Below, one piece after another: positions 36,066 through 50,077 of a DNA stretch of 64,000 nucleotides (positions are counted from its first letter, which is position 1; each line of letters starts with the position of its first letter). The position numbers and the translations under genes are program-made. Source of the DNA: Phoebastria nigripes (Eukaryota > Chordata > Aves > Procellariiformes > Diomedeidae). The notes beneath the pieces were generated by a model that worked only from the letters and a program-made list of their open reading frames with translations, was not told the origin of the DNA and did not search any database. The stretch lies in contig JAYKAV010002042.1 in assembly GCA_035582835.1 (NCBI GenBank), positions 295,320-359,319 of the forward strand, given 5' to 3'.

Positions 36066-36455
36066 TCATAATGGCACACTGCCCCATTTCTTTAGGAAAT
36101 AAACACACCTTCTTCTTGCTGTAGCTATGCCAGCTGCAAATGTTTTCATATCCTCCTGCACTTCACCACCTGGCCAGTTACGACTTCCCCGGGTCTCACT
36201 TTCGAGCTGCTCATTTAAGATGCTGTAACCTGTTTCAGCTGGGTTAGCTGAAATGGTTTTAACGGTAGGTATTGGGTAACTCGCTGCCTTTTCACTGGAA
36301 GAGGCGACGGAGGTGCCCATGAGAACTCTTCCAACAGCAAGTCTTGGGGGGATGGAGGGGAGGAGTAGTGGTACGTGTGAGGAGGGCAGGGTCTCGGCGG
36401 GGATAGTATCTGAGCAGCAGGGACCAGTGACCTGCAGGTGGTACATCACAACCAA
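36066..36455 (-). other. Open 129-codon minus-strand ORF next to the CR1 5' end
   Basis: An uninterrupted minus frame of 129 codons lies immediately beyond the truncated 5' end of the CR1. Its sequence includes SILNEQLESETRGSRNWPGG and ATARRRCVYFLKKW. It is GC-richer than most of the window, which makes chance ORFs likelier. I recognise no domain and it does not look like CR1 RT. It could be older repeat DNA, a gag-like or pseudogene remnant, or chance. Confidence 0.2.
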
Positions 36456-39400
36456 CAGAGAATGTGTGTCAACATATACAGGTCATTAACCAGCCTGTAT
36501 CATATTATTTCGCATTACAAGCCATCACCTTGTATTTCTCAACACCTTTTCTGTCAGTTCCTCTGTAATTCACCTGTNGAGCATTCAGTAAATATGTTTG
36601 TAAGGGCTAGATCTGCTGTATAAATCAAATCCTAAATTTCAGCCTGTTGGAAATATAAGTGTTTTGAAAAACTTACGCAAACATCTACTGTCTCCTTGGA
36701 GGCAGCTTTGATACCACACATATGTTTTTCACTGAGATGTATTTACACTGAAGAAAGCAACTTGGCATCAGCAGTTTTGTCTATTAGCATCTACTTTCAA
36801 ATAGTCTTTTAGATTATTCACACCTCATATGAGGCTGTTACATTTTTTGTTTGTTTCCATTTTTTCACATTTATTAGGTACCTTCCATAAACCTTGGTAC
36901 TGCAGAGAGGTCAGATAGTACCACTGCAGACATTCACAGGGCTGTTCAGTTAGACAAGGCAAATGCTGCACAACTAAAGTTCTGTGGAAAATGCCGTTTC
37001 TACAAAATGCATATGTTGATTTTTCTGACTTTTTACATGTAAGGGGAGATGGTCATCCCAGTCAAAGGCCAAAACAGGCACGTTTAGAGTGTGATCTATT
37101 CAGAAGTTTATTTTGTGAGATGACTGATACCCCATATGAAATGACTGGCTTAGCTGTAAATGTTTGCATTGTAGACACCTATTACTAGACGAAATGAATC
37201 CCACCCGTGCCACGTACTGTTAGACTAACTCAAAGTTTATTTTGTTCCACGTGCCAAAATCTGGCATCTTGATGATTGGGATTATCAAAGCATTTGTTTT
37301 CAGTTAAATATGAAAATTAATCAGACATTTCCAACATTGGTTTGTTCATTTTTTCATATCTTACATAATTTTGATTTTTCATTATTTTTGACAAAAATGC
37401 TGCAATGAAAATTCTGATTTTCTCTCAAGTCCTCATTTTCATTTACCCTGTTCTGTTCTTGAACTGAGTCTCCTCTGTGGAACTGCCTTAGCCGCTGCTG
37501 AGGACACTCACGTTCTGNAACAGGCATGTCCCTGGGGATAAAAGAGTTCGGGATACCAGGAGATGTCCCTTGGCAGTACAGAGTTTTTCAGGTGACCCGC
37601 ACTTTATGTTCCTAGCCCCCTTTAAAATTATATCTGTCTGATTAACCACTCACAAACAATGTTACTTGTTACACCTAATATCTCTTCTCCAGAATAAAAA
37701 AGGCAAAATCTTATTATCTGCAATTATGAGCCTTACTTTTTTTTTTCCAGAATGAAACATAGTAAATAAATCTAAGCAGTAAATAGCCCTAACAACCTGT
37801 TTTGTTAATTCCAATTATATTTATTTCTCCTCTGGCATTAATAACGTCTTCCAAAGTGTTACTGCATCAGTATTGTATTTGTAGAACTTCGCCAGCAGAG
37901 CTAATTGATTCTGAAATGCCAAATGTTACTGGTTTACTAATTGTTTCCCCTGCAAAACCATTAAGGTAGCTGTGCTTTTTATTACAACCATGTCAGCATC
38001 TCAGAACAAATTGAGGAGACTCTCAGGGGTAAAATATTTAGCTGCATAACGTAGGCTGTTAGATAAGGATAGTGCAGTTAAAGACCTACTCTCTAATTAG
38101 GTTCTCTCTGAAAATGAGAAGTACATGAAAATATGAAAATGATCACAGTTATTACAGTAAGGTACAAGTTTAATGCTCTCGGTTACCAATACTAAATAAG
38201 CTTTCTGACAAAGGAAGATCCGTAGACTCGACCTTTCTCTTTGGCTTCCCCAAAGCAACTTAAAGACAAATAACAGATAGGTGTTCTCAGGAAAAGAGTT
38301 TCACTCTTTCTAAGAGTACTTTTACCTTCAAAGTGTATAAATTATAATCATAAACTATATCCATTGCTTAGACACTGCACAGTATGTTCAATATGCCTGT
38401 TCTGTAAGTTAACATCACACTTACATTATAATATCTCCAGGGTAATGTTAAAAAAATTAACTTTACAAACATCTTTTGAAAAAACGTTCCCACTTTGCTA
38501 ATGTCTTAGAAGAACATGATGCTAATTAATGATGCTAAATTATCTCTATTGCCAAATTTATAAATCTTTCAAAATAACACATGCTTGTGTTACATGGATA
38601 ACTGATCTTTATTATTCTGCTAACGGTAACTATGCAATGTCCCTTTTATTAAACTATTATATGCCTGTTTCACTTTTATGCCCAAGATCTAAAAACTGTA
38701 ATGTGTGGCACAGAAACAAAACCAACCTTTCAGGTAGGTACCTGCAAAATGTAACTGATTTCTGTTGTATTATTGTAAAAAATCTTAGATTAAGCAATTA
38801 CTACCTAATTGAAATCAACAGTAATCACTAGTGGCACTGTTTAACATCTCCTGGCTTGTAGGGTCTTTCTGTACTGACCTTTTCCTTTATGTTTCCTAGT
38901 TTTAACTTGTAACACCAGAAGAACAAGGTCTGTAATTGTAATTAAATCAATCTGACAATGAGTCACGCTCTGGCAGCTAAAGAGGAATCAAGAGAAAAAT
39001 AATCTAATCTTAAACATGAATGGTATTTGCTGGAGGGAAGGGAGGAAGGGAGGGTGTATGTAATTTTTTTTAAAGGGGAATGTAAAACTTGCCAGGAATT
39101 CATTACATTTTTTTTCTTAAAAATCTTTTGCTTTATGATCTAGAATGCCTGCTGAAACAGAGTATCTTGGAAAATTAGCACCCTATTGAAATCACCTGTA
39201 AATACATATTTCCTTCTGTATGCAAAATGGCAAGTTTCAGGTTTTAATTACAAACATTGTTAGAGGCAGAACTAATGGCAGGAAAAAGACCACCTCTTTT
39301 TTTGCATCCATTATCTGCTGGCACCGGTTCCGAAATGGTAAGCACCTGTAGTAGGCACCTGAGCATCCTATACTGGTGACAGCTACAGTTCTTGAGAGNC

Positions 39401-42400
39401 ATCCGTACAGCCTCTCTCCTGGCATAGAAATCTACAACTGGCTGGTGTGAAATGCTGAGCTCTGGGGGTTTCTGAGCTCCTCGTCCTCTCTGGAGCTCAT
39501 GTGCCTGCCTACATTTTATCCTCCATCCACTTGAGATCCAAGCTTGGATTACACTTTTGAGAACAGGCACCCAGCTAAGCAAAGCTGTTCCCTTCACAGT
39601 TGCATATGGCAGATGTCGTCTTCACTGTAGCATCTAGAATGGAAGTCTCAACTAGGCTGTAAGGTCTTTGAGGCAAGGATCGTCTTTTCATCCTATACAT
39701 ATGCATAGTTTTTCGCATAGTTTTCACCTAATTTTTCATATATTGTATGTTCCCATACAAAAGTGATCTCATTCCTGGTTGCATCCTGAACATGTGGTGT
39801 TTTGTAACATAAGTAATAAAAAATAACACTGTGTTAGTGGTAAATTGCTCCTTTCTCACATTGCTGTCTTGAATTGGTGCTTTAAGCTTATATGGAAAAT
39901 GCTCTCAATAGGTACTCAAAACCACTGTGGCTATCAGAAAGCTAGCAGGTAGCATACTGCAAAAGCACAACACAGGATCAAAAACTCTAAGACTTTTGGA
40001 GATAAGAGAGGTGGGTACATTCTGGTAGCAAATGTGGAACAACCCTTGTGTAGAAGGTAATTTGAGTCTCTTTTTCTTTCCTCCAGAACCGTTGAAGATA
40101 AAAGTCATCCTAGAATTGTCATTTGTCTGACTGATTATTTACTAAAATCGAAGTGTTCTTGCTAGAATGCATTCTAGTCAAGAATGAGCTTAGGTTTGCC
40201 TAAGATTAGATTTGAATTATATTAGATTTAGCGTAGAGTGAAGGTGAATAAGTAGTAGAGAGTAAGTAGTAGAGAAAATGCAGCAAGAAATCAGACTGCT
40301 TTCTATAAAGAGCCTTAAGAATGTTTAGCATGAAGACCAGAGGAACTCCAGGTAGTGTATCATGATAATACATACATCCAGTGTTTGCTGCCTGATTGGG
40401 CTGGCCTATCTATGCATTCAGACTAAAGGGATACTAAGATTTTGAAATATAAAAAAGTCAGTGAAATAATGGTAATTCCTTAAACTCACAGTCAAATTAA
40501 TTTATAGGTGAGGCTTCTCCTCCCTTCCTAAATCATCTGGCCAGAATTACATATTCTCATTCTTTAATCATGTATATGATAAGGAGGCTTGGCACAGTGC
40601 GTGGCTGTTATACTTGATGAGCTAAAATATGCTGTCGTGAAGTACATCCTTGTATCTGATTTTATGCTGTTGTATTTGGTTTAGTGTAAACACTTAGCTA
40701 TTTAAATTAATGTTTTAATTGAATGTTTCTTCTTTTCATCAGCAGTAAAATATTAATAGGTATTTCTAGTGACAGATGGGTTTTAAAGACAGCCTAAAAA
40801 TCCTGGAGGGCCCTGAATGTGAAAATGCAAGTGGCCATTAAGTCACAGCTATTGCTGTAAGGGATGCAACATTTGAACTTAAATAATAAGCAGATCAAAA
40901 TTCCAGACATTCTATAATTAATTCACGGCGGATCTCTAGCAGCACATAGTAAGGTTTTACATATCTAATGGTCTCCTTCAAGCTGTCATGAGTGTGGTAG
41001 GTCCTAGATTAAGTCAAGACCTAGCCACCAGTCTTGAGGTACAGCTCATCCTAGGAGAAGGACCTCAGACTTTTTCCATCAGCTGTCAAGCGGCCAGTGG
41101 CCTTTGAAAACTCAATTGCATGAAGCTACATGCTTCTGTGGCTAAACAGCTACTCATAATTATTTAAAGGTCCTGTCCTACTGCATCTGCAATATGGACA
41201 TGTCCTCAACTACATGTCGCTATGAATTGGAGTGCAGGAAGCAGAATGACTGTAATGTGGCATCTCTCTTTTCTTGCCATGTCATTACCCCAGGAAGTAC
41301 AAAATGATTGCTCCAACTTCTGGGTCTTGTAGGAGATCTGCCTAGGACATACCACAGCTGAGAATCCAGTCCACTAAAATTTGGTCTGATAATCCACTGC
41401 TAATGCTTCTGTTGTCTGCCACTCTTGCTAGCAGAGCTGTCCTCCAGGCCTTTTCTTGGAAAGACATTTAAGTCCCGTAACAGAGCAAATTGGGTGTGTT
41501 ACATTTTTATTCTTTCTTTTATTTGTTTCTTTTTTATATTTTTATTCTGTTTATTATTTATTCTTTGGAGAGCTACCTAAGTCTTGGTAGAACTTCTTCC
41601 ACTTTCTTGGTTTAAGTGGCAAAGGGAAGCATGATTTGATGTCAGTTGTTTTCCACCATCTACCATAAAAGCATACTAGCACTCAGGCAACTTAAGCACT
41701 NGCACACATGGTTGTTTCACACGGTTGTCTCCAGAACTGTGGCTATCTTGGTTGCATCCAAACTGCTCCCCAGCAAGTCTGATTATTCAGATTGAGTTTC
41801 TGGTGGAAAGTCCTGCAGCTTCNGCCCCATCCATGTGTCCAGGTGCTGCTGACAGCTGTTGTTCTCTGTACAGCATGTAAGTCCCCAAGAAGTGGGGAGC
41901 TGGTTATCTTAACAGCCAATGAAACTTTGGGAGAGCCACCATCACCCCCCCCAATAATATAACAAATGAATTACTAATCAAATGTATGTCTCCATGCTGA
42001 AACAGAATTCAAGCTGTAAAGGTAGAGAGGCATCTCAGCATCCAGTTTTCCAGCAGCTGGTATCACCAAGGTTGTTGACAGATGTGCATTTTGACAACAG
42101 TCCGGAAGCCCAGTCAGAGGATGTAGGAAGCTGAGATCCCTTTCTTGCATTAATTAGTAGCTTTTGTGCACTGAGAGGCCCTTTTCGAATGTTTCACATT
42201 CTATTCTTCCTGGAACATTAGAATACACCAATTAGGAAATACTTTTAAAAAACAGAATAGCAATAGCCGCTTCCTGAGTTCAGATGTTGTGTTGTGAATT
42301 AGTATTATTTTTAGTCGTTATGGTTGAGTGAGTAAAACTATACAGAGGATAGATGTGGATCAGTAGGTACAAATCCTGTTGGGTTTTTCCATTTTCAGAG

Positions 42401-43260
42401 TTGACAGCAATAATTTTCACTTTAAAAGTTTATTCTTGTTGGACCTGACTTTCAGTTCGTATAAACCAGACCCACCTTGATTTAAGACCAGCTGAAGCAA
42501 TGGTGTTTTTCGTCAAATCAGTGCTTCTCAAAAGATGAATAGTGCCTTAAATCTAACTGTAAAAACAAATTTCAAGCAGTGGCCATTAACTTGAATTGTG
42601 AAACGGAAAACAGAGAAGGATGATTTTGTCTCACAGTGATTAAGGACAACAAGATATGCAAGGTGNTAGAAAAATCTTCATTAATTCTGTCAGCGTTTAG
42701 TTATAGTCCATGATATGCATGTGAGCGGTATAAAAATTATGCAACAAATATTGTCATAATTGTTAGGCAATGCTATGAAATATTTCTTCTTATTGTAATT
42801 GTCTGAAACTTGCCTAATAGCACTTTTTTTGGAATTATATAATCTTAAATTCAGTTCAGAGATCATACTGAGCTACCCAGAACAGTAACACTGTGAGAAG
42901 ATTGTGGAGCTTTCCACTAAAGGATCCTTGAATATTTTTAGGAAGGTCATAGTGCTTAGCTACAAAAGAAAAAAAAAAAAAGGAAGAGAAATGAAATGTT
43001 TGTCTGCATTGCACAGAAGCATAAAATCAGTTCATCATATAGGAGCATAAGGTATGGAGATAGTTCTGTGAATNTATTTGTTTTGGCTGTCCATGACAGC
43101 TGAGAAATAATACATGCCAATTTTAAAACCCCTCTGTGGGAGTATAGTTATTTTATCCTATTTCAAGAAGTAAAGTATGTCTTTTTTTGCTGTAAAATAG
43201 CTTGAGTCAGTAGTACATACATTTAAATGAGTTTGAAGCTGCTTTAGGCTATGCAGGAGT
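36456..43260. other. Long AT-rich non-coding stretch
   Basis: No CR1, exon pair or RNA gene was recognised. Segment 37780-38060 is low in repeats and rich in TAAT-type homeodomain cores, which is typical of conserved enhancers but not proof. A 14-base near-repeat (aagtagtagagag) occurs near 40249-40275. Several single N bases occur. Confidence 0.45.
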
Positions 43261-43290
43261 GAGAGAGAGAGAGAGAGAGAGGAGGAGAGA
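43261..43290. repeat. GA microsatellite
   Basis: Ten perfect GA units at 43261-43280 followed by impure GGA/GA units. The Arg/Glu-rich ORF starting just before it is an artefact of the repeat. Confidence 0.95.
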
Positions 43291-46175
43291 ATTCGAGATA
43301 GTCCCTAATAAATCTCTGCTCTCTTCTGTTGCAAGAGAAGGATGCGTGCAGGCAACTAAGTATCTCATTATGATTTTTGTCCATAATTTTAAACATGGTA
43401 TGATGCAGAAAAGTCAAGATGTTAATGCTTCTGTAGAGACATTTTACGATATCTGTATGACAAGAAATTATAAATGATAAAATATGGTTATGGTTGTGGA
43501 TGCCCTAACATCTTTTACTTCTGGCTTTTAGTTAGGCTTTGGACATGTATATTAGTAGTGATACGGATGCAGAAGTTAGAGACCAAACTGATTAAGGGTT
43601 TTGTCTGGACAGCAGTAATCCAAGTGTCACTGTAGGAGCGGAGATGCTCATGACTAGCTGAAGAACATCCATTCCGTCGTTCAGTCAGTGCTGCACTGAC
43701 TTGCTGGAGGTCACAGATTAAGCCAGCAGCACCTTCAGTGTATGGGCACACAAATTTCTCCCCATAGAAGTTTCTCAGAACTTCAGCAATTTTTGAAGGG
43801 AAAAAATTAGAAAGATGGGTGAATCAGAGGCTCATATATATTTGTGTAGATATATGTGTATGTACTTATTTGGGGAGGGGAAGAGGGGGTGATTACGGTT
43901 CATGCATTATGTGTGTGCGGTAGTGGAGGCTTCCAGCTCCAGTCTCTCCAGACTGAGTTGAGTCAAATGCGGCCCAACACCACAGTTAGTGTATAAAGAT
44001 AATTGGGTTTAAGTATATGCTTAACATCAAGCATGCCTAGTCTAAATCATTTCAAACCATACATGTGTGTTGGTTCTTTGCTGCATTACAGCCCTCATGT
44101 CCTTAGTTCACATGCGCAAAAGGGGTTCTTAACTCCTAACGCAGTATAAATTCACCCAACTTTTCTCACCAGGTGTGTACTGTTCTGCGTAATCTCGGCA
44201 GGTAAGGCAGAAGGTAAGGCAAATGACTGGGAACGCAGAGCTTTGAAGTTGTTTAGATGTTTACATGGCAGTTATCTGAATTGCACCTGGGCATTTGCTG
44301 ACAGCAGAAGAGACAGTGAACCCCACTGCAAAGGGTAATGTACACTTTTCTATGAAAAATATTAACTTTACAACCATCACACAAATTCATTGTCCTTTAT
44401 TTATACGGGTTGGAGAGTTCATTTTGAAAATAAACAACGTAAGTTGATATACATCACAGTTGAGTTAAGTGTTCGTTTTCTTACGGGCTACACCAGAATT
44501 TGCAATGGAGTGGTCATTTCTGAAATGTCTTGCGTGAGTTTACTGTGAGGTGGTGAGGTAGATGGCATCACCTCACCTGGTGCTGATGATACTGAAAGAC
44601 ATTATGTTCTTCTTTCTTAGAAAGGGAGAGCTATGAAACCTCCCAAAGGGAAAGCTTGTCATTTGCATGGGAGAAGAAGGCATGGGAAAGATTTTTCTTT
44701 AAATCTGGCATAAAAGCAAACTGATAAACAAAGACAAAACCACACAGGCAATCAAAGAAAATTGATCAGAAATTGAAAAGGATTTACAGCAGGTTTCCAA
44801 TACCGAAATGTCATAAAAAGATTAAAATCTATAAAGTAATTACAAGATACAAACCAATCAGCATCTCTGCTTCTCCTAAGGGCATCAGCCTTTGCTGGGA
44901 CACTAGAAGAAGCAGAAACACTACTTAATATTTCCCCACACATGTTCTCAGGAAGAATGCTTCCGCTACGCACAATTTCTGTAATTTTCACCAACTCTTC
45001 TGCATAAAATACTTTATTCTTCACTTTCCTCTACTTTGTCTTCTACTGAAAACTGACCACTAAACAAACCTCTTTTGTTTTGTTTTTGCTCAAAAAGCAT
45101 AAAATGTGGACCAAGATTTTAACCGTTTGCTAATACATCAGTTTACTGGGAAAAGTGCATTTTTGGTTGAGGTTCTATTACAATGATTAGTTTTGTTGAC
45201 TGTGAAGGAGAATACCTGATACCCTCTTAGAGCCTAGCCATCATGAAACATTTCTGTGGACACTTGATAGTGAAAACAAACAAACTGCTGCTAATGGCAG
45301 TCTGAAGTTCATTCCCAGCTATGTACTCTGGGCCAAGCACAAATAACACCACAGCTCTAGCCAGAGCTCACAAGGCTCGGTTTTCGTGTTCTACCATGGA
45401 TTACTGCTAACTGCTGTTTGCTTTAGAAGTCACTCANTTCCCATAGCAGGACAGCACAGTCCCCAGCTTTCATGCCTCTCTTTGCTGTTGTGTGACCTCT
45501 TGTACTTTTTCCACTTCATTTTATCTTTAAAATAGATACAGCACTTCTTCCTACTCAAGAGGGCAAAAATGATAGCAATGTGTGACTCACTGTATTGTTG
45601 CAGGATTGTAAAAAACAGGGACTGCTCTCGCTTCTCACTTTTGTCCATCTCCATTTGACAGTCATTGCTCTTCTTTTTGTCTTTCTTCCTCCCACCTCCA
45701 CCCCATCACATTTCCACCNGACCCCCACACATATATTGTGACAACTACGTTATCTCCAGTTTTTATTCATGTCTTTGTTTATACAGAAGCATAACTGGTT
45801 ATCTTAACGCAGGACTGAGCATTAATTGATAGTTGCACAGTTCTGAGTATGTTGATGTTAGTCCTGCTGCGAGTCAAGAGTTCAAAATCACTAAGAGCTC
45901 CTGGGACTCAGCAAAGGTAAAAGTATCATAAAAAGAACGTTTTTTGTTTTTATCAGAACCAAATTTGCTGAGATGTGGCAAAACTGTATCCTGTAAGGAA
46001 GCGATTGCAGAGGGTGGGTATTGGGAATTAGGCAGGATGAACTGAACATTCAGGACACCATGTAGACCAAATGTGGATATGTGTTCCTCAAACTGTTCCC
46101 TTGGCTAAACGCTCGAGATATTGCCTGCACCTGCTTTGCTCCTGACTGTGCAAGAACACCATACCAAACTGTCAG
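43291..46175. other. Non-coding DNA with no recognised feature
   Basis: AT-rich. A minus ORF of 90 codons at 44752-45024 has no splice or domain support. Nothing else is supportable. Confidence 0.45.
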
Positions 46176-46207
46176 GTTAGATTTTAATTAGGTTAGATTT
46201 TAATTAG
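46176..46207 (+). repeat. Perfect 16-base tandem duplication
   Basis: The unit gttagattttaattag occurs twice head to tail without mismatch. Confidence 0.95.
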
Positions 46208-46655
46208 TTTTAAAAATATTGACTACTATAAAAGCCTATTTAAAAGCAAAAAAGTGGAAAGTGTGGAAAGTTTGTGTAAGTGAAAGACAGGGGGGTACAC
46301 CACGATGTTTTGCTGGGTGGGACCAAACCAGTTTGGCTGTCCTGGTCACCTTGGAGGGACGAGGGGCATCTGTTTCTGCAGTGGGACGTCTGTATTCTGT
46401 CTCGCAGGTATAACCAGCTGGCCACAAAGTGCAAAATAGTGACAACAGATAAGCTGTTGTCACAGCTTGCTTTGGTTAGAACATGGACTTCCGCAGACAT
46501 AATTTAGAATGCCTGAAAATTTGAGAAAATGACCGTGGATGTGCTACAGCAAAGTAACATTCTGGAGTTTTAAGTATCTACATTTCTGAAAAATATTTAA
46601 ATTTTAACTGATCAGAGCTATTTTCTAAATTAATTCTAGTGGCCTCCAAAATCAC
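46208..46655. other. Non-coding DNA with no recognised feature
   Basis: Overlapping ORFs of 64-86 codons on both strands at 46219-46507 reflect a slightly GC-richer stretch. I see no gene support. Confidence 0.4.
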
Positions 46656-46707
46656 AGGTATCATAAAATCTTTGAACGTGAAGAAGGTATCTGACTTTAT
46701 GATACCT
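46656..46707. repeat. Perfect 12-base inverted repeat (52-base hairpin)
   Basis: The arm aggtatcataaa at 46656-46667 is the exact reverse complement of tttatgatacct at 46696-46707, with a 28-base loop. It could be a short hairpin, the remains of a small inverted-repeat transposon, or chance in AT-rich DNA. Confidence 0.7.
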
Positions 46708-49700
46708 TGGGGTCCTTTTTTCATGATTCGAAATAGAGATATTGGTAGAAATAGTTCTTCTGTTCTGTGAAATGTTTTGTCAGTTTGTAAATTTCCTTAT
46801 CTGGTTCAAGATCACAGGCCAAGACCAGGTAAAAATGGTTTTGTGGATTTCTTATCTAATGTAGCATAGTTAGTTAAATTTTAAAGTAAACACATTTTAA
46901 ACACAAAAAGGCTTTTTTTCTTTGAAAGCTATCAAAATGAAACATTTCAACAATGTCAATAATTTGCTTTTTTTATTTGATAATTCGCTTTCTCTGTTGA
47001 AAAGTTGTGTCAATTGAATTTTTAAATGGAAAAAAGGTGTGGGAAAATTCCTCAATAATTGCAGNCGCTTCTACTGATTCTGGTAACATTGCTCTTGTCC
47101 TTCTGTGGGAGTTGTGGATCAGTTGCAAACCACAGCAACATTTTGTTTCCCTAATGTGAATGGTGGCATCTGAGCATACCTGCGTATGTTGTATGGCATG
47201 GTCAGCGACAAAGAGGCTCTTCTCCATACAGTGGCTTTTCACTATTCATTAAATAATAGGAAAAGTTTCATGTTCAAATTTCAATTAGTCATCCTGGGGC
47301 CCAATTTAGGAGACCAGATAGGTAGCTCTTCAGGGCTGCTGCTTCAAACTGCCTGGAACGTTTGCAATGTCAATCATCTGTCATAGTCGGGTAAGGCATC
47401 CATAAAGGATGGAGGTTAAAATCCACCTGCGAAGACCACTGCGGAATAGCAAATAGTGTCATGTTATCCTGTAGAGGAAATCACAGGAGAAGCAAAGGCA
47501 ATGTAGAATGATGATAGCAAAAGAACAATGTTACAGAATATTGAACAAAGCACTCGCATCAGAGCAACCTGTCAGACAGAGGAAATGGTAGCTGTAACAG
47601 AGATCTCGTGATGAAAGCAACAAATTAAACAGGAGAAACTTTATTGAGATAAAGTTAATGTTCTGCTGCTTTCGTTTCCCGTTTGTCGAGAAGAGTGCCA
47701 GTGCTGGTGGAAGATGAATAGACATGGCGAGCTGAGCCACAGGGATGAATGACATCTTCCAATCTGATGGCAAAATGAGCAACTGGACTGATTTAATATC
47801 NTAACAAAGACCGTAGAGGCACACCCTAACACTCACTGCAGGTGGCTGCTCCTCATGTGTTGGAACCAAATCCTCCTCAATAAAAATTTAGGTATAACTG
47901 CCGGTGCCGTAATTGCTTGACATTTTGAAATCACATTAGCAGCTGCTGGACATAAAAATCTCCCTGGTCTGTTAATATAATACATTTTTAAAGTTAAGTA
48001 TGATAAGTTACAGTTACTAAAATGCATCTTCCTTTACCGTTAGTCTTTCGGCTCGTTTTCCTCTGATTTCACTTTGAACATTGTTGAAATGGTTTTCATT
48101 GTTACAGACTTTCTTATCGCCCTGCTCCACTTACTCTACACCTTTTTCTTTAGTAAGTCATTCAAAAGTTTTCACTGTAAAATAGTTTTCAGCCAGTTTT
48201 CTATTTGACCAAAGCTTTCAAAACTACAGCAACATGCAATGTCACATTACTTTCTGGACTTTTATCAATAGTACATGGACAGAATAGATACAGATTTGTA
48301 GCAAACAGAAGAAAACGATTGAAGAAATCTTTCTTTCTGTGTCAGTGCTTTTCAAACCAGCACTGATCTTGGTGTAAAATTTGAAAGAAATATTTAGAAT
48401 AAAGTAAAATGCATTTTAAAAACAAGTCTTATTTTGCCAACTAAAACACTAAACTAGGGAAAAGAATTTTCAGATGTTCATTAAATCTTCTTTAAAGCTG
48501 TGCACAATGATTAAATATGCTTCTATATCTGTAGGCAATATTTACAGTATTTCATCTTTTTAGAATACAACTCAGCATATTAAGTCTTGGGTTGTCAAAA
48601 GACATTTCTGTGTCCTCTGAATTCTTCTGGATGCTTGAATCCCTTAGGCTCATTTTAGAAATATCATCATAAAATATTAGAGTTCAATTTTCTTTGCACA
48701 GGATTAAAAGGTTCTATATGCTAGATCCTCCGAGAAACTGGGAAAAAGACAATTTGTATGATTTTGCCAGTTTAAAGCAAAGAAATAAATTAGAATCCCT
48801 AAATCAGAGTTTCTCCATGTCAGCTACAGAGAAACACAGTTTATTTTATTTATATTCCTTTCCTGACAACCCCTTGAAACTTTACATAGCTCTCAGGAAA
48901 ATGAGATGCAGTGTCAGAGGTTTAAAATATCTGTGGAAACACTATATCTGCAGTGCTTCTACAGAACTGGACTCGTTTATGACCGGTTAGGTTCGTTTTT
49001 GGTAACATGCTGGAGTGCAGTTTAGATAGCAGCAAACGTCTCAATGAGCTATGCTAGTAAAGGGAAGAAGCCTTAGAAATCCTTTCAAGTTGCATCAAGT
49101 TTTATAAATGTTCATTTATAAAACTGGCCAAATCTCTGCTTTGNTGGGGTACATGTACCCATTAATTTCAAGTAAGCTGATACGTATTTGGACTACACAT
49201 GTCTTTTTTGCAGTAACTGGAACAATATTAATTTTTTACAAATTTGTACAGCTTCAAAAATATGGAACATTATTATATTTGAGGATACCTGAAGTAGCCA
49301 TCTGTCACTATGACAGCTGTGCTGTAAGCTAACATAGGGAAAATATTTTTAATGTTAAATTGTTTAGGATAGGTGTGTACAAGAGACAGTGCTGAGGGAC
49401 GCCGCAGAGCAGACTGAGCATGTCTGTCCTCTGAAGGACTTGGGCCTGGCTCTCCACTGTGCTCTTTGTGGTCTCCTGTGGTCCTGTGACTCAATTATTA
49501 TTTTGCATATGGGATCTTTTGTACTTGCGGTGAAGTGAAAGCTGTGCTGCAAGCCATGAGGTGAGGATTTTAGGGAATGGACACGTGCTGCACACCACGG
49601 AGTACGGCATGAGGAGGTGTTTAAGGGTACAAAGGATGCAGAGGTGGTGCTGGAGGACTCTGCACGGTGGCAAGAAGCAGATCTAGAGCAGAGTCTACCT

Positions 49701-50077
49701 CCATTCCGCTATTTGGGAGTAGTCCACAATCTCGAACTATGCTAAGGTTTAATGTGTAGATAGTTAATTGGAGCAGTTCAAAAAAGAGCTAGGGCTGACC
49801 CAGCAGTTACGCAGTGTGGATGATCAAGGGCTCATAAATGCACCTTGGGCTTTGGGTCCAGCAAGGGCGCTCTTGTAACAAATACCCCTGCTGAAGCTAA
49901 CATTCATGTGAGGAACAAGATTGCCTTGATCAGTGCTGTGCATATTCTTAATATCTTACACTGTTTTAAAATACCATGATGAAAACAGCATAAAAACATT
50001 GAGTTCTTAATAATGTTTTCTTATTCCAAATATTAAAGAGTCTAGAAAAGGGGGTCTGGACTCAAGCTTCCCCAGTT
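46708..50077. other. Non-coding DNA with no recognised feature
   Basis: AT-rich with short ORFs (longest 112 codons, minus, at 47531-47869, without support). No repeat family recognised. Confidence 0.45.

Noticed and set aside
35162..36102. Plus-strand ORFs across the CR1
   Set aside because: Shadows of the minus-strand CR1 reverse-transcriptase frame.
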